Source: Clostridia bacterium (GTDB lineage Bacteria; Bacillota; Clostridia; UMGS1810). From it: 7,220 nucleotides of DNA. The notes under the pieces are model-generated. The model worked only from the letters and a program-made list of their open reading frames with translations, was not told where the DNA came from and did no database searches. A program made the position numbers and the translations under genes. The DNA is taken from positions 1-7,220 of the forward strand of contig JAGBXL010000207.1 in NCBI GenBank assembly GCA_017629325.1, in the 5' to 3' direction. This document shows positions 1 to 6,751 of this stretch, in pieces. Position 1 is the first letter of the stretch. Each line of letters starts with the position of its first letter.

Positions 1-63
1 ACCTTCGGCAATTTTTCTTCCTATGCCTCTTGTTCCTCCTGTGATAAAAACAGTTTGGCTCAT
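1..63 (-). CDS. Short-chain dehydrogenase/reductase (SDR), N-terminal fragment
   Basis: Only the first 21 codons are in the window; the gene continues past position 1. The ATG at 63-61 opens a peptide beginning MSQTVFITGGTRGIGRKIAE. This is the first beta strand and the glycine-rich TGxxxGxG turn (T8-G9-G10-T11-R12-G13-I14-G15) that binds NAD(P)H in classical SDR enzymes. The start fits because the motif sits at its usual distance from the N terminus, and a GGTGAT sequence just upstream can act as a ribosome binding site. It lies 12 nt after the stop of the GerMN lipoprotein gene and is probably co-transcribed with it. The SDR family covers FabG-like ketoacyl reductases, sugar epimerases and many other oxidoreductases. 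The substrate cannot be told from 21 residues, so no symbol is given. Confidence 0.85.
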   Translation of the reverse strand, partial: MSQTVFITGGTRGIGRKIAEG

Positions 64-75
64 ACCTATCACCCA

Positions 76-1038
76 CTATTTTTTATTAACTATCATTGTT
101 TCATCCCGTTCAAGAGGGATGCTGAAAAGCTGATACTCATCTTTTTCAGGTTTTTTTCCATCTATTAAAATCTGCACTTTTTCAATGTCGGGAAGTCGGG
201 TAAGAGAATTAACAACTGAATACACAATGGTACGCTGAGAAGGGCCATCGTCATCTTCTTTTGGCATAAACTCCGCCGAGAAATTAACAAAGCAAATTCC
301 GCCTGTTGTTTCTGCACTTATAAGCTGCACTCCATCGGGCAAGGTACGCACATAGCTACTTGATACAGGCCCTCTTATAAGCTCATTTACAACGGTTTTT
401 TCAAGGCTGTTATCTGCCATGGTTGCTTTATGGGTTTCAGGATAGAGATTAACACCGTTTTTATCGGTAAAATACAAGGTTACAAATTTTTCAGTTTTTG
501 TATCTACGCTGGACGGCGAATCTATCATAATGTTATTTGAACCGAGAGCTGAAAGAACTTCGTTATCTCCGCTTAGTGCAAGCATATCTTTGCCGTCTAT
601 ATATATCTTAACTTTTTTGATTTCTTCAAACTGCGATAGAGTGCAGATTATTGAATATCTTGCAAGAAGCTCTTCGGATTTTGGAGAATCTTTTTTTCTT
701 GATGATATATATTCCTTGCTTAAATCTATGTTGACTGTTCCATCTTCTTCTTTTTCGAGAGATACTCCCTTTAGCCTCACAGCTTCGGGAATAACCGATT
801 TATATCCTTCGGTTTTTGGTCCTGCAAGAAGAAGCTTCATTATTTTGCGGACAAAACCCACGGTATCTTTTCTTAAAAAAGCATCTACGCTTGCATCTTC
901 GGTTACGAGGCTGTCTTTTGCAGAATTAGAAAAATAGAGCTTAACATTTATCTGCGAGCCTTTGTTTTTCTCTGTGCAGCTGCAAAAAGAACACGAGGTG
1001 ATTATAAAAACAAGAATAATACTTATTAGCTTTTTCAT
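76..1038 (-). CDS. Lipoprotein with two GerMN domains
   Basis: A 320-residue exported protein. The N terminus has two lysines, a hydrophobic stretch (about 4-14) and a lipobox-like I13-T14-S15-C16, so it is probably lipidated on Cys16 and held on the outer face of the membrane. Two related GerMN-type units follow, at about residues 32-150 and 186-295. Each starts with a (V/T)xLYF strand, contains an L(I/L)xGP segment (LLAGP, LIRGP), and ends in KV(K/Q)I(Y/L)IDGK. GerMN domains are known from Bacillus GerM (sporulation and germination) and from actinobacterial LpqB. The ATG at 1038 is chosen because GAGGTG lies 6 nt upstream; a GTG three codons earlier (1047) falls inside that Shine-Dalgarno and is unlikely. 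It follows the histidine kinase gene by 17 nt. I infer that it modulates the kinase or acts in the envelope or peptidoglycan. LpqB's C-terminal beta-propeller is absent. Confidence 0.85.
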   Translation of the reverse strand: MKKLISIILVFIITSCSFCSCTEKNKGSQINVKLYFSNSAKDSLVTEDASVDAFLRKDTVGFVRKIMKLLLAGPKTEGYKSVIPEAVRLKGVSLEKEEDGTVNIDLSKEYISSRKKDSPKSEELLARYSIICTLSQFEEIKKVKIYIDGKDMLALSGDNEVLSALGSNNIMIDSPSSVDTKTEKFVTLYFTDKNGVNLYPETHKATMADNSLEKTVVNELIRGPVSSSYVRTLPDGVQLISAETTGGICFVNFSAEFMPKEDDDGPSQRTIVYSVVNSLTRLPDIEKVQILIDGKKPEKDEYQLFSIPLERDETMIVNKK

Positions 1039-1044
1039 TAAATC

Positions 1045-1050
1045 CACCTC
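1045..1050 (-). promoter_or_regulatory. Ribosome binding site that sets the GerMN lipoprotein start
   Basis: On the minus strand GAGGTG is followed by the six bases GATTTA and then the ATG at 1038. The in-frame GTG at 1047-1045 is part of this site, so translation should begin at the ATG. This gives an N terminus MKKL..., a normal lipoprotein signal peptide. Confidence 0.75.
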
Positions 1051-1055
1051 ACATT

Positions 1056-2549
1056 CTACATTTCTTCAGCATTTGGCTCATCACTATCTGCTTGAGAGTT
1101 GGGAACAACATCGGGAAGGATAATTGTGAAAACCGAGCCTTTTCCACGTTCGCTTTTAACATCTATCTCGCCATCATGATATTTTATTGCTCCAAGAGCT
1201 ATGGCAAGACCAAGACCTGTGCCGCCTGTGGAACGGGCACGGGCTTTATCTACCCTATAAAATCTATCAAAGATTTTATCTATTTCTTCTGAGCTTATGC
1301 CAACGCCTGTATCACGAACTGTTATGATTACTTTTCCATTTTTTTGCTCTGTGGTAACAAGAACATAGCCATCGGCATCGGTATATTTTATAGCATTATC
1401 AACTATATTGTATATCCCCTGCCACAAAACATCTTTGTTTGCCATTAAAAATATTTCACTGGGGGTGGTGAAAACAAGAGTGATATCATCTTTTTTTGCA
1501 AGAGGCTGAAGATTTTTTTCTATTCCGCCAACAATATCATTAAGGCTTATAAGCTCAAGCTTTTTGTTTGCTTCTTCGGTATACATATCCATTTTTGTGA
1601 TGTATAAAAGCTTATTAACAATACGGTTGAGTCTATCTACCTCGTTATTCATATCCTCTAGAAATTCCCTTACATATTCCATACTGATATCGGGATTTTG
1701 GAGTATTGAATCTGCCATAAGTTTTATTGAGCTTAAAGGGGTTTTGAGTTCGTGAGATGCATCGGAAACAAACTGAACACGCTGTTTTTCTAAATTTACA
1801 ACCTTTTCGCTCATTATATTAAAGGCTTCGCCAAGTCGGGATATTTCGTCATTGCCAGAGATATCGAGCTTTTCATCGAGGATACCGTCATCACTCATTG
1901 AAGTTATTTTTGATGTGAAATCTACTATTCTTTTTGAAACAAGGTTTGCAACTACGAAAATTATTATACCTACCAAAAGACTTATTACAAGAATTAAAAA
2001 CGCCATTTCGCCAAGTATTGACGAATGAATTCTTGTTACACTCTCGGGCACATAAACTATATCTACAACGCCGATTACCTCGCCATCTAAAGTAAGAACG
2101 GGTGCTGCCGCATCGAAAATCACTCCGTCATCTTCGGTTTGGTATTCTCTAAAGCCTGCTAAGCCGTTTACTGCGGCTAAAATGGCAGGGCGAACCTGTG
2201 CTGTGCCAAGCATATTGCGATTGTTTTGGGAATCATAGAGAACGGTTATATCTTTATTTAAAATAAGGACTCTCATTTGAGAATCTATTCTTATTTCGTT
2301 TATAAATTTTGCAAATTTTTCCCTATCGAGCTTCTGTGTCTCCGGGTCAATATAGTCCACGGCAAAGCTTGCCACAACATTAGACATTGTTGTAACGCTT
2401 TGTTTTTCATCTTCGTAAAGATAGTTTTTTGTTGTTGCCAATATGTAGTAACTAAAAAGTAAAAGAGTAAGAAGCATAATCAGAAAGTAGGTAAAAACCA
2501 AACGGGTTGTTATGCTGCTGAATTTAAATCTTTTAAAGGGTTTATTCAT
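1056..2549 (-). CDS. Membrane sensor histidine kinase (HisKA/HATPase)
   Basis: A 497-residue kinase that autophosphorylates on histidine and passes the phosphate to the response regulator encoded just upstream. In order it has a short cytoplasmic N terminus, TM1 (about 17-37), an extracellular sensor region of about 140 residues (40-180), TM2 (about 182-204), a HAMP linker (about 205-257), and a HisKA dimerisation domain with SHELKTP (phospho-acceptor H266). The ATPase domain shows the N box (N381-IVDN-A-IKY), G1 box D413-TGVG, F box FDRFYR (427-432) and G2 box GGTGLGL (442-448). All catalytic motifs are intact, so the kinase should be active. The layout resembles PhoR/WalK-type kinases, and the extracellular part may be a PAS/Cache-like fold. 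The signal is unknown. Its start overlaps the regulator stop by 8 nt, a sign of translational coupling. The tail (about 481-497) is acidic and low in complexity. Confidence 0.95.
   Translation of the reverse strand: MNKPFKRFKFSSITTRLVFTYFLIMLLTLLLFSYYILATTKNYLYEDEKQSVTTMSNVVASFAVDYIDPETQKLDREKFAKFINEIRIDSQMRVLILNKDITVLYDSQNNRNMLGTAQVRPAILAAVNGLAGFREYQTEDDGVIFDAAAPVLTLDGEVIGVVDIVYVPESVTRIHSSILGEMAFLILVISLLVGIIIFVVANLVSKRIVDFTSKITSMSDDGILDEKLDISGNDEISRLGEAFNIMSEKVVNLEKQRVQFVSDASHELKTPLSSIKLMADSILQNPDISMEYVREFLEDMNNEVDRLNRIVNKLLYITKMDMYTEEANKKLELISLNDIVGGIEKNLQPLAKKDDITLVFTTPSEIFLMANKDVLWQGIYNIVDNAIKYTDADGYVLVTTEQKNGKVIITVRDTGVGISSEEIDKIFDRFYRVDKARARSTGGTGLGLAIALGAIKYHDGEIDVKSERGKGSVFTIILPDVVPNSQADSDEPNAEEM
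2542..2549 (-). other. 8-nt overlap of regulator stop and kinase start (ATGAATAA)
   Basis: The ATG of the kinase (2549-2547) precedes the TAA of the regulator (2544-2542) in a different frame. The kinase has only a weak AGGA immediately in front of its ATG, with very short spacing. Re-initiation by ribosomes finishing the regulator is therefore the likely mode of translation, linking the amounts of the two partners. Confidence 0.7.
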
Positions 2550-3228
2550 TATCCTGGAAATAGTAACCAGCTCCCCACTTTGTCATAAGGTATTTTGGTT
2601 CTGCCGCATTTGGCTCAATTTTTTCTCTGAGACGGCGAATATGAACATCAACTGTTCTGGCATCGCCGGGGTAATCGTAGCCCCAAATAAGATCAAGAAG
2701 ATTATCGCGGCTGTAAACCTTGCCGGGATTTGTAACCAAAAGGTCTATAAGGTCGAATTCCTTTGAGGTTAAATCGGTTGTTATGCCTCCAAGAGTTATT
2801 TTTCGCTGATTATAGTCTAGCTCTGCTGAGCCCATACGAACCTTTGTGCGTTCACTGGGAGATGCAATTGGGGTTACACGACGCATAATAGCCTTTACTC
2901 TTGCTTTTAATTCAAGAATATTAAAAGGTTTTGTTATGTAATCATCGGCACCATATTCAAGACCCATTATTTTATCCATATCCTCGGTTTTTGCAGTGAG
3001 CATTACAATGGGAATGTTTGAAAATTCCCTCACCTTTTGGCACACTGTGAGACCATCTATTTTGGGAAGCATTAAATCGAGAATTATTATATCTAAGTTT
3101 TTATCTCTGGCAAGCTTTAAGGCTTCTTCGCCATCGTAGGCGGTTTCAACCTGATAGCCTTCTTGTTCAAAATTAAATTTCATACCTTTTACAAGAAGCT
3201 TTTCGTCATCTACTATTAGTATTTTCAT
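2542..3228 (-). CDS. OmpR/PhoB-family response regulator
   Basis: A 228-residue DNA-binding response regulator and presumed partner of the overlapping histidine kinase. The receiver domain (about 1-118) has the acidic pocket D7-D8, phospho-acceptor D51 (ILDLMLPKIDG), switch residue T78 and the conserved K100-P101. A linker at about 119-128 leads to a winged-helix domain (about 129-226) with the recognition-helix signature RTVDVHIRRLREKIE (191-205) and the terminal wing hairpin WGAGYYF (218-224). Length and motifs are canonical. The ATG at 3228 directly abuts the comEA stop codon, and its Shine-Dalgarno GGAGGGG lies inside the last codons of comEA. The stop codon sits in the shared sequence ATGAATAA with the kinase start. 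Target genes cannot be predicted. By its neighbours it is comparable to MtrA or PhoP-type regulators, but general similarity within this family prevents a firm orthology call. Confidence 0.96.
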   Translation of the reverse strand: MKILIVDDEKLLVKGMKFNFEQEGYQVETAYDGEEALKLARDKNLDIIILDLMLPKIDGLTVCQKVREFSNIPIVMLTAKTEDMDKIMGLEYGADDYITKPFNILELKARVKAIMRRVTPIASPSERTKVRMGSAELDYNQRKITLGGITTDLTSKEFDLIDLLVTNPGKVYSRDNLLDLIWGYDYPGDARTVDVHIRRLREKIEPNAAEPKYLMTKWGAGYYFQDNE

Positions 3229-3789
3229 TTAGTGCTCCCCTCCGACTGTTATATAGTCTTTTATTTTATTATAGGTTTTTATGCCTATTCCTTTTACATT
3301 TAAAATGTCTTCTTTTGTTTGAAACTGTCCGTAAGTTTGGCGATAAGCTGCAATTTTTGATGCAGTTTTATCACCTATGCCGCTTAATCCTGCAAGAAAG
3401 ATTTCATCTGCCTTATTTATGTTACACTTCATGTATATGCCGTCTGATGAAAATTCAATTTCTCTACTTGCAGTCATATCACCTTTATTTCTCTTCGGTA
3501 TGTGAAGATGATAATCATTATATATTTTTTGAGTTAATTTGGTTGCAGACAAATCGGCATTTTTATTTGTTCCGCCTGCTTTATATATACATTCATATAT
3601 GCTTATGCCTTTATTAAATTTATATGTGCCTCTTTCTTTAACTGCACCGCTTATTTTCACGGTGATGTAACCCTCTTTTAATACACCCTTGCAGTTTCCC
3701 CTATTAAAAGAAGAGGCAATATGACAAATTACGGATACGCATATTAAAAGTATTACCGCAAGACATATTGCTTTTCTTTTTAAATTCAT
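3229..3789 (-). CDS. comEA: ComEA-like DNA-binding protein (SLBB + helix-hairpin-helix)
   Basis: A 186-residue membrane-anchored protein. It has a single N-terminal TM segment (about 6-26), an SLBB-like domain (about 41-98, with ITVKISGAVKERGTY at 42-56), a short polar linker, and two tandem helix-hairpin-helix motifs. These begin at NINKAD (123-128) with hairpin glycines LSGIG (135-139) and VKGIG (165-169). This is the layout of Gram-positive ComEA, which binds double-stranded DNA outside the membrane and hands it to the ComEC channel during transformation. No comEC is in the window. The ATG at 3789 lies 2 nt after the rpoD stop. I see no good Shine-Dalgarno at normal spacing (AAGGA is about 15 nt away), so translation probably depends on re-initiation after rpoD and may be low. 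Its final codons carry the ribosome binding site of the response regulator. A DNA-uptake role is family knowledge, not shown here. Confidence 0.88.
   Translation of the reverse strand: MNLKRKAICLAVILLICVSVICHIASSFNRGNCKGVLKEGYITVKISGAVKERGTYKFNKGISIYECIYKAGGTNKNADLSATKLTQKIYNDYHLHIPKRNKGDMTASREIEFSSDGIYMKCNINKADEIFLAGLSGIGDKTASKIAAYRQTYGQFQTKEDILNVKGIGIKTYNKIKDYITVGGEH
3237..3243 (-). promoter_or_regulatory. Response-regulator ribosome binding site inside comEA
   Basis: Minus-strand GGAGGGG is followed by eight bases and the ATG at 3228. The same bases encode Gly-Gly at the end of ComEA, whose TAA touches the ATG. A strong site here, against a poor one for comEA, suggests the regulator is translated more efficiently than comEA. 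Confidence 0.75.
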
Positions 3790-3791
3790 TA

Positions 3792-4892
3792 TTATTCAAG
3801 GAAATCCTTAAGTTTTTTACTGCGGCTTGGGTGTCTTAACTTACGAAGAGCTTTGGCTTCTATCTGACGAATTCTTTCACGGGTTACCTTGAATTCTCTG
3901 CCAACTTCTTCGAGAGTTCTTGTTCTGCCATCGTCAAGACCAAAACGCAGTCTAAGAACCTTTGCTTCACGGGGGGCAAGTGTGCCAAGAACCTTCATGA
4001 GCTGCTCTTTTAAAAGCATAAATGCCGCCATTTCGGAAGGTGCGGGTGCGTCGCTATCGGGAATAAAATCGCCAAGGATACTGTCTTCTTCCTCACCTAT
4101 TGGAGTTTCGAGAGATACAGGCTCCTGAGCTATTTTCATTATTTCACGAACTCTGTCTTCGTTCATATTCATTTCTCTTGCAATTTCGTCAACATGAGGC
4201 TCTCTGCCATATTCCTGAAGAAGCTGACGGGAAACGCGGATAAGCTTATTGATGGTTTCTACCATGTGAACAGGAATACGGATTGTTCTTGCCTGATCGG
4301 CAATAGCACGGGTTATTGCCTGACGAATCCACCATGTTGCATAAGTTGAAAATTTAAAGCCTTTTGTGCAGTCGAATTTTTCAACAGCTTTTATAAGACC
4401 GAGATTACCCTCCTGAATAAGATCCAAAAAGAGCATTCCTCTGCCAACATAACGCTTTGCTATGCTTACAACAAGACGAAGGTTTGCTTCGGCAAGACGT
4501 TTTTTTGCTCTTTCGTCGCCATTTTGCATTCTTTCGGCAAGTTCGATTTCTTCCTGTGCAGAAAGAAGGGGAACTTTTCCGATTTCTTTAAGATACATTC
4601 TTACGGGATCATCTATACCGATTCCTTCGGGAACGGAGAGGTCGAGTTCTTCCTCTTCTTCACTATTCTGGATTTCCTCAAGTTCGCGGTCGAGGTCTTC
4701 TACAAGTTCGATCCCGGCTGCTTCGATTGTTTCATAAATCTTTTCTATCTGGGTGATGGAAAGATCTATTTCCTCGAGAGCATCCTGAATTTCCTTATAG
4801 GCTAAAACACCTTTCTTTTTACCTGTTTCTATAAGCTTTTTTATGATAAGGCTTTTGTTTTCATTTGACATTTCTTCTTTTTTTACACTCAT
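3792..4892 (-). CDS. rpoD: Primary RNA polymerase sigma factor (sigma-70 / SigA)
   Basis: A 366-residue housekeeping sigma factor that directs RNA polymerase to -10/-35 promoters. It has region 1.1 (about 10-66), an acidic spacer (66-88), region 1.2 (DDPVRMYLKEIGKVPLL, 94-110), region 2 with NLRLVVSIAKRYVGRG (137-152), DLIQEGNLGLIKAVEKFD (157-174) and the -10-recognition helix FSTYATWWIRQAI (181-193), region 3 (about 208-288), and region 4 with the helix-turn-helix TLEEVGREFKVTRERIRQIEA (326-346) that reads the -35 element. Its length matches SigA of Bacillus and clostridia and lacks the long non-conserved insert of proteobacterial RpoD. The ATG at 4892 is preferred because AAAGGGG lies 7 nt upstream; an ATG eight codons in is preceded only by AAGAAGAA. 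It lies 15 nt after dnaG, the usual macromolecular-synthesis-operon partner. Confidence 0.98.
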   Translation of the reverse strand: MSVKKEEMSNENKSLIIKKLIETGKKKGVLAYKEIQDALEEIDLSITQIEKIYETIEAAGIELVEDLDRELEEIQNSEEEEELDLSVPEGIGIDDPVRMYLKEIGKVPLLSAQEEIELAERMQNGDERAKKRLAEANLRLVVSIAKRYVGRGMLFLDLIQEGNLGLIKAVEKFDCTKGFKFSTYATWWIRQAITRAIADQARTIRIPVHMVETINKLIRVSRQLLQEYGREPHVDEIAREMNMNEDRVREIMKIAQEPVSLETPIGEEEDSILGDFIPDSDAPAPSEMAAFMLLKEQLMKVLGTLAPREAKVLRLRFGLDDGRTRTLEEVGREFKVTRERIRQIEAKALRKLRHPSRSKKLKDFLE

Positions 4893-4897
4893 GTCAA
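4865..4897 (-). repeat. 7-bp inverted repeat across the rpoD start
   Basis: TTGACAT (4897-4891) and ATGTCAA (4871-4865) are perfect inverted copies separated by 19 bases. The first arm contains the first two bases of the rpoD start codon; the second contains the next in-frame ATG (codon 8). An mRNA hairpin here could partly mask both starts. Seven A/T-rich pairs with a long loop are weak, so chance is a serious alternative. Confidence 0.35.
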
Positions 4898-4899
4898 TT

Positions 4900-4906
4900 C
4901 CCCTTT
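4900..4906 (-). promoter_or_regulatory. rpoD ribosome binding site
   Basis: Minus-strand AAAGGGG lies in the 15-nt gap between the dnaG stop (4910-4908) and the rpoD ATG, with a 7-nt spacer. It supports the first ATG over the one at codon 8. Confidence 0.7.
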
Positions 4907-4907
4907 C

Positions 4908-6662
4908 TTATCCTTTGTTATTGATAATTCTATTGAACTCTTCAAGTGTTATCTTGTTTTGCCTTAAAAGCTCAAGTGCCATTTCGGGACCCGCTTTGGC
5001 ATTTATTTCATTTATATAATCGTTTACTGCTTTAATATTATCTTCCGACTGGATATCGAGTGCCAGAATACCGCAAGCCTCCTGAATGTCGTCTTCGGTT
5101 TCGAAGCTATTTAAAAGAGTTGTGTTTGAAAGCTTTTCACCTTTTTCATAGCTTGATTTTATAAACTCAAAAATTGTTTTGTGAACACTTCTTTCAAACA
5201 TTGCAACATCGAGCTTTGAAGAAAATCTTTCATAAAGCTTTCTATCGTAGAAAAGAGTGCCCAGAAGCAGTGAACGGGTTTTGTTAAGATATTCTTTATT
5301 ATCTGCAGGAAGCCCCGATTTATTTACAACATTTATAACTTCGGCATCGGCCAGACTGCTTAATTTGGGAGCTTCATCTTTTTTTATGCCTATTTGGGAT
5401 AGAATTGCATCTTTACCAACACCTGTTTTTTCAGAAAGCATACCAACATATACATCGGTTTCAACACTGCTTTTTACAAGCTTAAGATAGGCAGTTACAT
5501 CGGCTATATAGCTTATTACATCATCGGATTTTTTCAGGTCATAGTTTTCCCCGAAATAATCCATTAAATACACCATATCGGTTTTTCTTGCCGAAAGTGC
5601 TGCATCAAAGCGTGCTTTTCCGTAGGTTTTTATATATTCATCGGGATCTTTTTCGGCTTTTAAATCGAGTATTGAAATTTTTATGTTTTCTTCCCTTAAA
5701 ACTGTTATGGCTCTTAAGGTAGCAATTCTTCCGGCTTTGTCGCTATCGTAACAAATAACAACCTCTTTAAAATAATTTGATAATAGTTTTGCCTGCTGGC
5801 TTGTAAGAGCTGTGCCTAAAGTTGCAACGGTGTTATCATGACCGGATTTTATAAGAGCTATTGTATCCATATATCCTTCTGAAAGAATACAGAATTCTTT
5901 TTTTGAACAAAGGGCAATATTTAATCCATAGAGATTTCGGCTTTTGCTAAAGATTGGCGAATCCTGTGAGTTTAAATATTTTGGCTTTGAATCGTCCATA
6001 ACTCTGCCGCCAAAACCTATTATATTTTTTTTGCTATCAAAAATAGGAAACATTATGCGATTTCGGAAGGTATCATAGTATCTGCCTGATTCATGCCTTT
6101 TTATAAGCCCGGCATCAAAGATATCGCCCTCGGTGTAGCCCATTTGTTTAAGATGCTCAAAAAGGCTTGTCCAGCTATTTGGGGCAAAGCCAAGCCAAAA
6201 CATTTTAACTGTTTGGCTATCGAGCTGACGTTTTTTAAAATATGCTATTGCCTCATTTGAATTTTTTATTGAGCTATAAAAAAACGAGGCTGCTTCTTTG
6301 TTTATTTGGTAAATAAGGTTATTATGTTCTTTCTTTTTTTCTTCTTCCTCTTTATTATAGCCCGAAACCTTTGGAAGAGAAATATTTGCACTGTCCGCAA
6401 GCTTTGTTACGGCATCGAAAAAAGAGAGACCTTCGGATTTCATAACAAAGCGGATAACATCGCCACCTTCACCGCAGCCAAAGCATTTAAATATGCCGCG
6501 ACGCGGCGAAACAGAAAACGACGGGGTTTTTTCATTGTGGAAGGGGCACAGACCAATATATGAGCTGCCGGCTTTTTTTAGCCTAACTGTTTTAGATATA
6601 ACATCGTATATATCATTTTTATCGGCAACTTCCTGAATTATGTAATCGGGAAAAAGCGGCAC
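4908..6662 (-). CDS. dnaG: DNA primase
   Basis: A 584-residue primase that makes RNA primers at the replication fork together with the DnaB-type helicase. The N-terminal zinc domain has the CHC2 ligands C39-P-F-H42 and C60-F-G-C63. The RNA-polymerase core has the basic strand motif NRIMFPIFD (201-209), followed by the TOPRIM domain with EGYMD (262-266, E262 catalytic), the metal-binding YDSDKAG (305-311, D306 and D308) and DPDEY (339-343). From about 430 on is the helical, poorly conserved helicase-binding region. All key residues are present and the length is typical. The start is taken as GTG at 6662 because AGGAGGGG lies 5 nt in front of it and the peptide then opens MPLFPDYIIQEV, like other clostridial primases. 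An open TTG at 6701 would add 13 residues and would place the ribosome binding site inside the gene. It heads the operon that continues into rpoD. Confidence 0.97.
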   Translation of the reverse strand: MPLFPDYIIQEVADKNDIYDVISKTVRLKKAGSSYIGLCPFHNEKTPSFSVSPRRGIFKCFGCGEGGDVIRFVMKSEGLSFFDAVTKLADSANISLPKVSGYNKEEEEKKKEHNNLIYQINKEAASFFYSSIKNSNEAIAYFKKRQLDSQTVKMFWLGFAPNSWTSLFEHLKQMGYTEGDIFDAGLIKRHESGRYYDTFRNRIMFPIFDSKKNIIGFGGRVMDDSKPKYLNSQDSPIFSKSRNLYGLNIALCSKKEFCILSEGYMDTIALIKSGHDNTVATLGTALTSQQAKLLSNYFKEVVICYDSDKAGRIATLRAITVLREENIKISILDLKAEKDPDEYIKTYGKARFDAALSARKTDMVYLMDYFGENYDLKKSDDVISYIADVTAYLKLVKSSVETDVYVGMLSEKTGVGKDAILSQIGIKKDEAPKLSSLADAEVINVVNKSGLPADNKEYLNKTRSLLLGTLFYDRKLYERFSSKLDVAMFERSVHKTIFEFIKSSYEKGEKLSNTTLLNSFETEDDIQEACGILALDIQSEDNIKAVNDYINEINAKAGPEMALELLRQNKITLEEFNRIINNKG

Positions 6663-6667
6663 TGTAT

Positions 6668-6675
6668 CCCCTCCT
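6668..6675 (-). promoter_or_regulatory. Strong ribosome binding site that sets the dnaG GTG start
   Basis: Minus-strand AGGAGGGG is followed by ATACA and the GTG at 6662-6660. This is the best Shine-Dalgarno in the window and fixes the primase start at a GTG rather than at the in-frame TTG 39 nt upstream. Confidence 0.85.
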
Positions 6676-6708
6676 TTTTTAATGTATAAGAATTTACACA
6701 ATTTTTGT

Positions 6709-6744
6709 TCGCGTGAATAGATGTTACTGAAATTTAGTACGCGA
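6709..6744 (-). repeat. CGCG-core inverted repeat in the dnaG leader
   Basis: TCGCGT (6709-6714) and ACGCGA (6739-6744) are perfect inverted copies with centres exactly 30 bp apart. Between them, and sharing base 6739, is an imperfect palindrome TACTGAAATTTAGTA (6725-6739; 6 of 7 pairs match). CG-rich arms stand out in this AT-rich intergenic stretch. The arms could be a double binding site for a regulator or the stem of a 5'-UTR hairpin with a 24-nt loop. No known motif is matched with confidence. Confidence 0.45.
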
Positions 6745-6751
6745 CATGGGT

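Noticed and set aside
530..937. 135-codon plus-strand open frame
   Set aside because: It is antisense to the GerMN lipoprotein gene, has no good ribosome binding site, and its Ser/Leu-rich composition is a by-product of the opposite frame.
3889..4128. Plus-strand open frame, Ser/Arg-rich
   Set aside because: It lies wholly inside rpoD on the opposite strand, has low-complexity composition, and matches no family; the rpoD frame is unmistakable.
4462..4805. Two overlapping plus-strand open frames, one strongly Ser-rich
   Set aside because: Both are antisense to rpoD regions 1.1-2. The Ser run is the reverse reading of the acidic Glu codons (TTC/TCT) of the sigma factor spacer.
6681..6688. TATACATT as the dnaG -10 element
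   Set aside because: A start about 7-10 nt downstream would fall on or inside the Shine-Dalgarno at 6675-6668 and leave almost no leader. The more distal TATACAAT is preferred, though weakly.
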